Source: CAVQGF01 sp045807945 (GTDB lineage: Bacteria; Acidobacteriota; Terriglobia; Terriglobales; Acidobacteriaceae). Taken from it: 30,333 bases of DNA. Location: the NCBI GenBank assembly GCA_045807945.1, contig JBJMGI010000038.1, positions 1 to 30,333 of the forward strand, given 5' to 3'. The position numbers were made by a program, and so were the translations under genes. The notes below the pieces were generated by a model. The model did not search any database, was not told where the DNA came from, and saw only the letters and a list, made by a program, of their open reading frames with translations. Each line of letters starts with the position of its first letter. Position 1 is the first letter of the stretch. Positions 14,500-21,707 of this stretch are shown here, piece by piece.

Positions 14500-15105
14500 T
14501 TACTTCTGCCGGCCTTCGATCGCCAGCAGCAACACCACGGCAGCTGCGACCAGTCGCCTGTCCATCCGCTTCATCTGGTCCTGCGAGAAATCCACGTTGA
14601 GCTTCAGCACGAATGGATTGAAGTTCTGTTTCGCCGTCCCAACCTGCTGGTTTCCGACCTCGAACACGTACGACTGCGGGATGCACAGCGCGATCAGCTC
14701 ATGCAGCCGTCGCAAGGTCGCGAGCAGCGCCGATTCCTCTTTCACCCTGCCGATCTCCACGTCATTCGCGTCCATCACGATCCACTCGTCTTTCAGCATC
14801 GACTTCCATCCCCGCCGTTTCAGCGCGCCGACTTTCTGCTGCGTCGCCGAGTCCATCACGTCGTAGGCGCTCGAGAAGTCCAGGATCTTGCGCGCTTTAA
14901 TGGTGAGCAGCTCATGCGTCATGCTCTCATCTGAGTACAGCCGGATATCTTCCTTCAGCTTGAATGCCTTCTGCTTCAGGTAGCCGATCATGTTCTCGTG
15001 TTCGTCGTAGAAGTGGAATTGCGGCGAGAACAGCGTCATCACTTTCCGACGGGCAGTGAAGCGATCGTGCGCGAACGCGCTATGCGACATTGCAGGACTC
15101 GACAT
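14500..15105 (-). CDS. LURP-one-related / scramblase-like protein
   Basis: This 201-residue protein resembles the LURP-one-related (Tubby C-terminal-like, DUF567) superfamily, which shares its beta-barrel with phospholipid scramblases. Typical phrases are 'FHFYDEHENMIGYLKQKAFKLKE', 'DFSSAYDVMDSATQQKVGALKRRGWKSMLKDEW' and 'DQMKRMDRRLVAAAVVLLLAIE', the last being the buried C-terminal helix. The function of bacterial members is unknown. ATG 15105 is chosen because GGAGG lies 8-9 nt upstream. The frame is open further upstream, but those residues look non-coding. It is convergent with selD with no gap and tandem with ftsH behind a terminator. Confidence 0.78.
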   Translation of the reverse strand: MSSPAMSHSAFAHDRFTARRKVMTLFSPQFHFYDEHENMIGYLKQKAFKLKEDIRLYSDESMTHELLTIKARKILDFSSAYDVMDSATQQKVGALKRRGWKSMLKDEWIVMDANDVEIGRVKEESALLATLRRLHELIALCIPQSYVFEVGNQQVGTAKQNFNPFVLKLNVDFSQDQMKRMDRRLVAAAVVLLLAIEGRQK

Positions 15106-15188
15106 CAGCGGAACCTCCGAGCAGAATGCGCGGATAGTATCTCGGCTGTCGGCGGATGGCAACCCTTCAGGAGTTTCGCCCTGCGTCC

Positions 15189-15222
15189 GCAAAAACTAAG
15201 GGCGGCCATTTTCGGCCGCCCT
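15189..15222 (-). terminator. rho-independent terminator of ftsH
   Basis: A perfect 9-bp stem AGGGCGGCC/GGCCGCCCT with a 6-nt loop (15199-15222) is followed on the minus strand by TTAGTTTTTG. It lies just past the ftsH stop. It closely resembles the terminator at 21660-21688 in sequence. Confidence 0.93.
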
Positions 15223-15243
15223 GTCAAAAACTCAATCAAAAAC

Positions 15244-17166
15244 TCACGCTGGCGAAGGTCTCTCGCCCGGCGCAATCTGCGGTGTGCGTCCATGCTCCGG
15301 CTTCAGCACCTGCTGCATGTTGTCAGCGGGCGCCGTCGGAGGCGGCAGCGGCGGCAGGTCCTTGCCCTCGATGATCAGCTTGATCTCGGCTCCATCGAGC
15401 GTCTCGCGCTCAAGTAGTGCCTCGGCCATCCGAATCAGCGTGTCGCGGTTGTTCTCCAGGATGCTCTTCGCCTTCTGGTATCCCTCATCCACGAAGCGCC
15501 GCACTTCCTGATCGATCTTCATCGCCGTCTCTTCGCTGAAATCACGATGTTGGTTGATCTCGCGTCCCAGGAAGATCTGCTCTTCCTTCTTGCCGTAAGT
15601 CAGCGGACCAAGCGCGCTCATGCCCCACTCGCACACCATCTTGCGCGCCATCTCCGTCGCGCGCTCAATATCGTTGCCCGCACCGGTGGACATCTGATTG
15701 AGGAACAATTCCTCAGCCAGTCGCCCTCCCATGAAGACCGCAAGATCGGTTTCCAGATACTCGCGCGTGTAGTTGTGTTTGTCCGTCTCGGGAAGTTGCA
15801 TGGTCACGCCCAGCGCCATTCCGCGCGGAATGATCGTGACCTTGTGCAGCGGATCAGCCTGCGGCAGCTTCGCCGCGACCAATGCGTGCCCCGCCTCGTG
15901 ATATGCGGTGACCTTTTTCTCTTCGTCGGTCAGCAGCATGCTCTTGCGCTCGGCGCCCATTAGCACTTTGTCCTTCGCCAGCTCAAAGTCGAGCATCAGG
16001 ACAGTCTTGCGGTTATAGCGCGCCGCGTTCAACGCCGCTTCATTCACCATATTGGCGAGGTCAGCGCCGGAGAATCCCGGTGTGCCGCGCGCCAGCACCT
16101 GAAGATCAACATCGTCGTTCAATGGGATCTTGCGGGTGTGGACTCGGAGAATCTCTTCGCGTCCGCGAATATCCGGCCGGCTCACAACCACTCTGCGGTC
16201 GAAGCGTCCCGGACGCAGCAGCGCCGGATCGAGCACATCAGGCCTGTTCGTCGCGGCCACCAGGATCACGCCCTCGTTCGACTCGAACCCGTCCATCTCC
16301 ACCAGCAACTGGTTCAATGTCTGCTCGCGCTCGTCGTGTCCGCCGCCGAGGCCAGCGCCACGGTGACGTCCCACAGCGTCAATCTCGTCAATGAAGATGA
16401 TGCAGGGGGCATTCTTCTTGCCCTGCTCGAACAGGTCGCGCACGCGGCTTGCGCCTACGCCGACGAACATTTCCACGAAGTCGGAACCGGAGATCGAGAA
16501 GAAGGGAACGTTGGCTTCGCCGGCTACCGCGCGGGCGAGCAAGGTCTTGCCCGTTCCCGGAGGTCCAACCAGCAGCACGCCTTTCGGAATGCGTCCGCCA
16601 AGCTTTTGGAATTTTTGCGCTTCGCGCAGGAACTCGATGATCTCTCGCAGCTCTTCTTTCGCTTCGTCGACGCCGGCCACGTCTTTAAACGTGACTTTCT
16701 TCTGCTGCATCGAGAGCAGGCGCGCGCGGCTCTTGCCGAACGAGAGCGCTTTGTTGCCGCCCGTCTGCATCTGCCGGATCATGAAGAACCACATGCCGCC
16801 GATCAGAAGAAGCGGCACGATCACATAGAACAGCACGCCAGACCATGCGCCCGGCTGCGTGTTCTTCACCGTCACGGCGACGTTCTTTTCCGTGAGGGTC
16901 TTGTACATGTCAGGAAACTGTTCGGGAGCGGTGGTATGGAATGCGAGGTTGGTCTCGTTCGCGGAAGGCTTCAGCTTGCCGCGGATGTCCTGACCCAGGA
17001 TCGTGACGTCAGCCACGTTGCCCTGGTTCACCTCGTTCATGAACTCGGAGAAGCTCTTCTCCTGTTCCTTGTTGCCCATGTTGCCGTTGCGGGCCACATA
17101 CCAAACGGTGATCGCCACCGCGATGATCAACAGCCACACTGAAATTGTTTTTACCGTGGAATTCAA
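15244..17166 (-). CDS. ftsH: ATP-dependent zinc metalloprotease FtsH
   Basis: FtsH is the membrane-anchored AAA+ protease for membrane-protein quality control and regulated proteolysis. The 640-residue protein has two transmembrane helices (about 8-25 and 110-130) flanking a periplasmic domain. Walker A GPPGTGKT is at 201-208, Walker B 'IIFIDEID' at 256-263, and the second region of homology 'RPGRFDRR' at 318-325. The zinc motif HEAGH is at 423-427. The C-terminal tail is proline-rich. The start is TTG 17166, with AAGGGAG about 5 nt upstream. It is the last gene of the tilS-hpt-ftsH cluster; 179 bases separate it from hpt, enough for its own promoter, and nothing else is seen in that gap. Confidence 0.97.
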   Translation of the reverse strand: MNSTVKTISVWLLIIAVAITVWYVARNGNMGNKEQEKSFSEFMNEVNQGNVADVTILGQDIRGKLKPSANETNLAFHTTAPEQFPDMYKTLTEKNVAVTVKNTQPGAWSGVLFYVIVPLLLIGGMWFFMIRQMQTGGNKALSFGKSRARLLSMQQKKVTFKDVAGVDEAKEELREIIEFLREAQKFQKLGGRIPKGVLLVGPPGTGKTLLARAVAGEANVPFFSISGSDFVEMFVGVGASRVRDLFEQGKKNAPCIIFIDEIDAVGRHRGAGLGGGHDEREQTLNQLLVEMDGFESNEGVILVAATNRPDVLDPALLRPGRFDRRVVVSRPDIRGREEILRVHTRKIPLNDDVDLQVLARGTPGFSGADLANMVNEAALNAARYNRKTVLMLDFELAKDKVLMGAERKSMLLTDEEKKVTAYHEAGHALVAAKLPQADPLHKVTIIPRGMALGVTMQLPETDKHNYTREYLETDLAVFMGGRLAEELFLNQMSTGAGNDIERATEMARKMVCEWGMSALGPLTYGKKEEQIFLGREINQHRDFSEETAMKIDQEVRRFVDEGYQKAKSILENNRDTLIRMAEALLERETLDGAEIKLIIEGKDLPPLPPPTAPADNMQQVLKPEHGRTPQIAPGERPSPA

Positions 17167-17345
17167 CTCTGCTCCCTTATACGACCAGCGCCCTTGAGAG
17201 AGCGCCGTTACCTAACTTAGATGCGCCACTACCCTCTGTCGGACCAAACCAGCTTTATTCATTCCAAGTGGTTTTGAGACTCCGAATCAGTGTGCGGCGC
17301 GCATCTTCGATTCTAACCCTGTTTTAACTTGCGCGTTGCTGCGCC

Positions 17346-17897
17346 CTATCCCGCGGACGCCTTATTCTTCGCGGTTGTCGCTACGTAACCCAGGTTACGC
17401 CCCTGGTCGGGAGCGCCCAGCCCGTAGCCGACCATATAGCTCTCGTCCACCACGAAGCCGAAGTATTCCGGCTGCAGCGCAACCCGCCGCGCCGACGATT
17501 TGTCCAAAAACGCCGCGAGCTTCACCGAACTCGCCCCCCGGGCCGTCATGTTGCGGATAAGGAACTCGCTGGTCACGCCCGATTGCACGATGCCTTCCAC
17601 CAGAAGCACGTCATGCCCGCGCACATTCATCTCCGGGATGAACGATATCTCGATCCGGGTGCTGTCGCCCTGCCGCACTACCTTCTCTTGTGTCTTAAGG
17701 AAGGCACAGACCACCGGCACCTCCAGCGCCCGTACCAGATCGGCCATGAACATAAAGCCGTTCTCCAGCACGCACAGCGCATACACCACTTTTCCGGCGT
17801 AATCGGCGCTGATCTGGCGCGCCAGCTCCTGCACCCGCTTCTCTATCTTGTCTTCCGGGATCAGGACTTTAAGATCTTTATCGTTGGAAGTGACCAC
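17346..17897 (-). CDS. hpt: hypoxanthine phosphoribosyltransferase homologue with altered active-site loops
   Basis: By position (tilS-hpt-ftsH) and fold this is the Hpt purine-salvage enzyme. It has 'VLIPEDKIEKRVQELARQI' at the start, 'FMADLVRAL' (about 50-58), and the purine-end motifs 'AAFLDKSSARRVALQPEYFGFVVDESYMVGYGLG'. Key catalytic loops deviate from the usual sequence. The PRPP loop normally reads E-D-I-[IV]-D-[ST]-G but here is E-G-I-V-Q-S-G. The pyrophosphate loop L-K-G is L-E-N-G. Thus the acidic metal/ribose residue and the Asp that acts on purine N7 appear lost. The start is GTG 17897 with AGGA 6 nt upstream. It may be a divergent or non-catalytic member. The symbol is given by homology and synteny, not proven activity. 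Confidence 0.8.
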   Translation of the reverse strand: MVTSNDKDLKVLIPEDKIEKRVQELARQISADYAGKVVYALCVLENGFMFMADLVRALEVPVVCAFLKTQEKVVRQGDSTRIEISFIPEMNVRGHDVLLVEGIVQSGVTSEFLIRNMTARGASSVKLAAFLDKSSARRVALQPEYFGFVVDESYMVGYGLGAPDQGRNLGYVATTAKNKASAG

Positions 17898-17923
17898 CGC
17901 AGGTCCTTTGGGAGGAGTGACAG

Positions 17924-17929
17924 ATTATA
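17924..17929 (-). promoter_or_regulatory. possible internal -10 TATAAT before hpt
   Basis: TATAAT on the minus strand is formed partly by the tilS stop codon (GTA TAA T) and lies 26 nt before the hpt GTG. No convincing -35 was found. It could give hpt-ftsH transcription separate from tilS. Confidence 0.35.
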
Positions 17930-19211
17930 CCTTGCGTGCGGCGATCCGCCCCTTCTTCTTAGACGTAATCCCCGCCTTACGAGTTCCGTCGTTTACAGGC
18001 TGCCGCTCCTCAAAAGTGACGCGCCGCTTGGGCCAATCGAGCACCGCAAACCAGTACTCCGGAAGCTGCAGCCGGCTGCTCTCGCGGCGGTCCAGAAACC
18101 GCACCAACTCATCCGTGTGCTCGAAATCCAGGCTCTTCCCGCTCGCCTGATGAAACGCGGCGCGCACCACCCGCCTTCTGACCGCAACCGGCTGGAAGGA
18201 CAAAAGCTCCACATTGAGAAAATCGTCATCCCGAACGGAGTGAGGGACCTGCTTTTCTTGCGTGCTGCCTCCCGCGCCCTCCCTCCTGAAATTGTCATCA
18301 GGAGCGGAGCGAGGGACCTGCTTTTCTGACTGCTGACCGCTGAATGCTGAATGCTTCTTTTCCTGCCTGCTACCTCCTGCCTCCTGCCTCCTGATTTCTT
18401 GTTCCCAAAACTCCTCTTCCCCCCTCGCCACCTCGGCCGCATCCGCGAGCTGCTGATAGATGTTGGGGTTGTACTCGCGCTCGAGCAGCGGCAACAACTC
18501 ATGACGCACCTTGTTACGCGTGTGCTTCACATCGCGATTTGTCGCGTCCTCACGCCACTCTTGCCCCAGCGACCGCAAGTATTCCTCGACCTCCCGCCTC
18601 CTCATGCTCAACATCGGCCGAATAATCTCCAGGTTCGCCATCCTGAGCGAGCGAGCTGAAGGCGAGCGAGTCGAAGGACCTTGCGTTTGATCTTGATCTC
18701 GCTTTTCCTGCCCCCTACCTCCTGCCTCCTGCCTCCTGATCTTGGGCCAGATCCCGCTCATCCCCTGTGTCCCCGCCCCGCGCAGCACCTTCATCAGCAC
18801 CGTCTCCGCCTGATCGTCGAGCGTGTGCGCGGTCGCGATCTTGTCGAGGCCGAGCTGCGAAAAGAACTGATACCGCAACTCCCGCGCCGCCGTCTCCAGA
18901 CTCACGCGACGCTCACGCGCAAACTTCTTCGCATCGCCTTCACCGACGAAGCACTCCAACCCGAGCTCCCGCGCCAATCCTTTTACAAATTCGGCGTCGG
19001 AATCTGCTTCCATGCGGATCTTGTGATTGAAGTGCACCACGGTCAGCACGCATCCCAGGTTGCGTCGTAGCTCCACCAAGGCGCGCAAGAGCGCCACCGA
19101 GTCTGCCCCACCCGAAACGGCGACTCCAACACGGTCACCCGGCCGGATCATGCCCTGCTTATGGACGAAAGCCGCGATTTTGGCAGGAAAACACAAGATT
19201 CCATGGTACAT
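17925..19211 (-). CDS. tilS: tRNA(Ile)-lysidine synthase TilS with two in-frame repeat insertions
   Basis: TilS converts C34 of tRNA-Ile(CAU) to lysidine, an essential step for reading AUA. The PP-loop SGGADS is near the N-terminus. 'VVHFNHKIR', 'TAHTLDDQAETVLMKVLRGAGTQGMSGI', 'IIRPML' and 'EDATNRDVKHTRNKVRHELLPLL' are all present. Between 'GIWPKI' and 'LEIIRP', and again after 'EEEFWEQEI', the protein carries about 35 and about 60 extra residues. They begin RRQEAGG and are encoded by dispersed repeats (18637-18740 and 18217-18394), yet the frame is kept. ATG 19211 is used; TTG 19238 with GGAG 10 nt upstream is an alternative. It heads the tilS-hpt-ftsH cluster. Confidence 0.92.
   Translation of the reverse strand: MYHGILCFPAKIAAFVHKQGMIRPGDRVGVAVSGGADSVALLRALVELRRNLGCVLTVVHFNHKIRMEADSDAEFVKGLARELGLECFVGEGDAKKFARERRVSLETAARELRYQFFSQLGLDKIATAHTLDDQAETVLMKVLRGAGTQGMSGIWPKIRRQEAGGRGQEKRDQDQTQGPSTRSPSARSLRMANLEIIRPMLSMRRREVEEYLRSLGQEWREDATNRDVKHTRNKVRHELLPLLEREYNPNIYQQLADAAEVARGEEEFWEQEIRRQEAGGSRQEKKHSAFSGQQSEKQVPRSAPDDNFRREGAGGSTQEKQVPHSVRDDDFLNVELLSFQPVAVRRRVVRAAFHQASGKSLDFEHTDELVRFLDRRESSRLQLPEYWFAVLDWPKRRVTFEERQPVNDGTRKAGITSKKKGRIAARKV
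18217..18394. repeat. composite repeat insertion 2 inside tilS
   Basis: Two family-1 copies (18224-18250 and 18293-18319) are joined to a 'gctgaatgct' tandem (near 18326-18352) and a family-3 CCTCCTG tandem (18357-18394). All lie within the tilS frame and are translated as a low-complexity Gln/Glu/Gly/Arg-rich insert. Confidence 0.85.
18637..18740. repeat. composite repeat insertion 1 inside tilS
   Basis: A family-1 copy (18637-18680, GCCATCCTGAGCG...TCGAAGGACC) is joined to a family-3 CCTCCTG tandem (18703-18740). The family-3 part is almost identical to that at 18357-18394. It is translated within TilS. Confidence 0.87.
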
Positions 19212-19275
19212 GCTTGCGCCGCGGAAGCCCGCCTGCAAGAATCAGCCGCTCCATCGTTCTTGAACAATCACGAAG

Positions 19276-19302
19276 GTCATCCCGAGCGCAGTCGAAGGAT
19301 CT
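19276..19302. repeat. family-1 dispersed repeat
   Basis: GGTCATCCCGAGCGCAGTCGAAGGATC is a compact copy with almost no centre, in the divergent gap between tilS and the 19379 gene. Confidence 0.8.
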
Positions 19303-19315
19303 GTTTTTGGGTACA

Positions 19316-19376
19316 GCACGCCTTCAGGCGTGCGACAGAGGACTAGGGGAACTGGGGCTTTAGCCCCTGAGGTAAA
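19316..19376 (+). repeat. family-2 repeat abutting a start codon
   Basis: Hairpin GCACGCC-TTCA-GGCGTGC (19316-19333) is followed by hairpin GGGGCT-TT-AGCCCC (19354-19367), then TGAGGTAA. GAGG at 19369-19372 is 6 nt from ATG 19379, so the repeat end serves as the ribosome site of the next gene. The other copy is at 5702-5761. Confidence 0.7.
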
Positions 19377-19378
19377 CG

Positions 19379-20101
19379 ATGCTTCGAACCATTTTGCTCC
19401 TCACACTCGCCACATCCGCCTTCGCCGCCGATAGCTGCGAATCCGCCAAGCACGATTTCGAGAGCTACCTCGACACTCTTCCGCGCGCGTGCTCGGTCGA
19501 TTTCGACTGCACCGGGCGCTACATGCGGGTTGATTCTTGCGCCGCGCCGGTCGTGGTCAATCGCAGCGCCAAAGTCACCGACATGCAGGCATTCTTGAAA
19601 CTACGAAAGGCCGTTCAGAGCGCTTGCGCAGCGGAATTCGCAGTGAGCCCCGCTTGCTCGCCCGTCCCTTACAAAGCGAAATGCGTCCAGAACAAATGCC
19701 GGGACACGCTCCGCGAATCTATCGCCGCGCTTCCCAAAGGTCCTTACAGCCACGGCACCATTAATCACAGCTGTGGCCCCGCCGATGGTCCCGCGCTCGC
19801 CATGACCCTGACGCAAACAAAAGACGCGAAGACGCCGTGGATCTACATCAGCCTCAACGCCGATCTTCCTGACCTTCCGGTTTCGAACAAGACATTTGCG
19901 CTTGGTTCCCGCTACGACGTTATCGCCGGCCGGTGCATATCCAATTCCGACTGCACTCGCGCCGACGAGGGAAGTGTCACGCTCGAGCACCTCGACGGCA
20001 ATGGCGGCTCCGGCCACTACAAATTTCATCTGCCAGACGGCACCACGGAAGAAGGCGACTTCAAGCTGCAGTGGATCGAAGTCCGCATGATGTGCGGCTA
20101 A
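19379..20101 (+). CDS. secreted cysteine-rich hypothetical protein
   Basis: I do not recognise this 240-residue protein. It starts with a clear Sec signal peptide ('MLRTILLLTLATSAFAADSC', cleavage near residue 16). The mature part is rich in cysteine (C19, then 'RACSVDFDCTGRYMRVDSCAAP', 'QSACAAEFAVSPACSPVPYKAKCVQNKCRD', 'ISNSDC', C-terminal 'MMCG'), implying disulfides and a periplasmic or extracellular site. The first half with its repeated Cys pattern and the second half with beta-rich sequence may be two domains. The ATG is well supported by GAGG 6 nt upstream, contributed by a family-2 repeat. Confidence 0.75.
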   Translation: MLRTILLLTLATSAFAADSCESAKHDFESYLDTLPRACSVDFDCTGRYMRVDSCAAPVVVNRSAKVTDMQAFLKLRKAVQSACAAEFAVSPACSPVPYKAKCVQNKCRDTLRESIAALPKGPYSHGTINHSCGPADGPALAMTLTQTKDAKTPWIYISLNADLPDLPVSNKTFALGSRYDVIAGRCISNSDCTRADEGSVTLEHLDGNGGSGHYKFHLPDGTTEEGDFKLQWIEVRMMCG

Positions 20102-20122
20102 CTCCCACAAAATTGTTACGGA

Positions 20123-20159
20123 TGTCATCCTGAGCCCGCCCGGGGCGGGCGAAGGACCT
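20123..20159. repeat. family-1 dispersed repeat with GCCCGCC palindrome centre
   Basis: TGTCATCCTGAGC, then a GC palindrome (GCCCGCC/GGCGGGC-like), then GAAGGACC. The 26131 copy is nearly the same. Confidence 0.87.
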
Positions 20160-20201
20160 TGCGTTTGTTTTTCGGATCACCGCGTTTACTTCGACCCGTT
20201 T

Positions 20202-20207
20202 TACAAT
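20202..20207 (+). promoter_or_regulatory. -10 element TACAAT before the DUF3224 gene
   Basis: TACAAT is followed by GCCCC and then ATG 20213; a 5-nt spacing again suggests a leaderless message. Confidence 0.45.
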
Positions 20208-20212
20208 GCCCC

Positions 20213-20677
20213 ATGCTCCGCCTCGCACTACTTCTTAGCCTCATCGCATTCGCGCCAGCCCAGGAGAAACCAGCAATGCCCCAACACGCCACGGGTCCCT
20301 TCGATGTAAAACTCACGCCGCAACAACCCGACAGCGATGTTGCCAAAGCCGCGAACCTCGGACGCATGAGCCTCGACAAGCAATACCACGGCGATCTCGA
20401 AGCCACGAGTAAAGGCGAGATGCTCGCCGCGCAGACGGAAACCAAAGGCTCGGCCGGCTACGTGGCCATTGAACGCGTGAGCGGAACGTTGAAGGGAAAG
20501 AAGGGAAGCTTCGTCTTGCAGCACAACGCCACCATGAACCGCGGCGTGCCGACCTTGAACATCATCGTCGTACCCGATTCAGGCACCGACGAGTTGAAAG
20601 GCCTGTCCGGGAAGATGAACATCATCATCGCCCCGGGCGGCAAACACTCTTACGAGTTCGACTACGCGCTCGAGTAG
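20213..20677 (+). CDS. DUF3224-family protein, secreted
   Basis: The 154-residue product begins with a short signal peptide ('MLRLALLLSLIAFAPAQEK'). A DUF3224-type beta-barrel follows: 'GPFDVKLTPQQPD', 'GRMSLDKQYHGDLEATSKGEML', 'GYVAIERVSGTLKGKKGSFVLQHNATMNRG', 'VVPDSGTDELKGLSGKMNIII' and 'HSYEFDYAL'. These proteins have an allene-oxide-cyclase-like barrel of unknown function and are usually cytosolic, so the signal peptide is notable. ATG 20213 is chosen over an upstream in-frame ATG (20159) because it begins the signal peptide and sits just after a -10-like hexamer. Confidence 0.85.
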   Translation: MLRLALLLSLIAFAPAQEKPAMPQHATGPFDVKLTPQQPDSDVAKAANLGRMSLDKQYHGDLEATSKGEMLAAQTETKGSAGYVAIERVSGTLKGKKGSFVLQHNATMNRGVPTLNIIVVPDSGTDELKGLSGKMNIIIAPGGKHSYEFDYALE

Positions 20678-20740
20678 TCGTGTGGGCGCGGACGCCTCGC
20701 CCGCAGGCGTCTTTGCTTATTGCACGACTATTTCAGGAAT

Positions 20741-20785
20741 TGTCATCCCGAGCGGAGCCGCCGCAGGCGGCCAAGTCGAGGGACC
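20741..20785. repeat. family-1 dispersed repeat
   Basis: TGTCATCCCGAGCG, then a GCCGCCGCAGGCGGC palindromic centre, then AAGTCGAGGGACC. It lies between the DUF3224 gene and the end of the PLD-like gene. Confidence 0.87.
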
Positions 20786-20828
20786 TCGGTTTTTACCGGC
20801 AACCGACAACTGGCAACTGACAACTGTC

Positions 20829-21518
20829 TCACTGCACGACAACATTGTCGCTGCGCTGCCACATCTCATCGAACTGTTGTTCGAAGGTCTTCACTTCCGC
20901 GGGATCATTGGTGAAGTGCGCGTTGTTGTCCTGCGCCTTCTCTCCTGATGCCGACCAGTTCGCGCTGCCATCGCGCAGCAGCTTGCCGTCAATGGAGTAA
21001 GCCTTCAGGTGCATCAGGTCGCGCCGCCCGCTCGACTTCACGCGGATGTAGATGTTCTTCTCGCCGCGCAATAGCTGCGTCACGGAGTCGTCGTGATGGT
21101 CATCAGCATTGCGCTGCTCGCCTTTGTACTGGTCCATGTCGCGGTATATGCGGACGGTCACGCCGCGCCGGCCCAACGTCATCAGCTGGTCAGCAAGATA
21201 TTTGTCGGTGAAGGCGTACATGGCGATGTCCACGCGCCGCTGCGCCTCTCCCAGCCGGTCGTAATCGAGCTGTTCCAAATTCTCATTCGGAGCAAAATGA
21301 TTTTCGCTGACGATCTTGCCCGACGGCGCGCTCGCGACTTCGTTCGGCCTGCTTGCGGTCGGCAGACTGACCTTCGAGAAATCCGGCAGGTGCAGCATCT
21401 TCCCAAACCTCGCGACCAGTCCCACGATGCACAGCACGATCACTAAGAAGGTGACCCACGCCGACCCGCGGCTGCTCGATTTCTTCGGCTGTCTCGATTG
21501 TCTCGCCTGTGCTGGCAT
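20829..21518 (-). CDS. membrane-anchored phospholipase D-like protein (single HKD motif)
   Basis: The 229-residue protein has a basic N-terminus and one transmembrane helix (about 21-38). A linker leads to one PLD-fold repeat: 'RVDIAMYAFTDKYLADQLMTLGRRGVTVRIYRDMDQ' and the catalytic HxKxxxxD motif H170-L-K172...D177 with 'GSANWSASG' (184-192). One HKD per chain and this size resemble the Nuc/bacterial endonuclease subgroup, which dimerises to make an active site. The substrate could be nucleic acid or phosphodiester lipid. The anchor places the domain outside the cytoplasm. Confidence 0.85.
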   Translation of the reverse strand: MPAQARQSRQPKKSSSRGSAWVTFLVIVLCIVGLVARFGKMLHLPDFSKVSLPTASRPNEVASAPSGKIVSENHFAPNENLEQLDYDRLGEAQRRVDIAMYAFTDKYLADQLMTLGRRGVTVRIYRDMDQYKGEQRNADDHHDDSVTQLLRGEKNIYIRVKSSGRRDLMHLKAYSIDGKLLRDGSANWSASGEKAQDNNAHFTNDPAEVKTFEQQFDEMWQRSDNVVVQ

Positions 21519-21588
21519 GCAGATTCAGATTAGCTGCAAATGCTCGGAAGTGAAATAGGAACTTACTCTTATCGTTACTCTCGCTGAT

Positions 21589-21640
21589 TGTCATTCTGAG
21601 CGAGGTCGCCCACAGCGACCGAGTCGAAGAATCCCTTTGT
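21589..21640. repeat. family-1 repeat, TCATTCTGAGCGAGGTCG subtype
   Basis: TGTCATTCTGAGCGAGGTCGC, then a short loop, then GCGACCGAGTCGAAGAATCC; the GGTCGC/GCGACC arms form a hairpin. An almost identical copy is at 27376-27425. Confidence 0.88.
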
Positions 21641-21659
21641 TCGCAAAAGCGTTTAGGCC

Positions 21660-21688
21660 AAAAAAAGGGCCGCCCTTTTCGGCGGCCC
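21660..21688 (-). terminator. rho-independent terminator of the M3 peptidase gene
   Basis: Stem GGGCCGCC/GGCGGCCC (21667-21674 with 21681-21688), 6-nt loop, then seven T on the minus strand, 20 bases past the stop. It is similar in sequence to the ftsH terminator. Confidence 0.93.
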
Positions 21689-21707
21689 AATCAACAATCA
21701 ACAATCT

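Noticed and set aside
16138..17142. Plus-strand frame of 334 codons opposite ftsH
   Set aside because: Antisense shadow of FtsH, with low-complexity His/Arg/Glu composition.
18357..18740. CCTCCTG tandem stretches considered as a CRISPR array
   Set aside because: Units are short and contiguous without unique spacers, and no cas genes are present.
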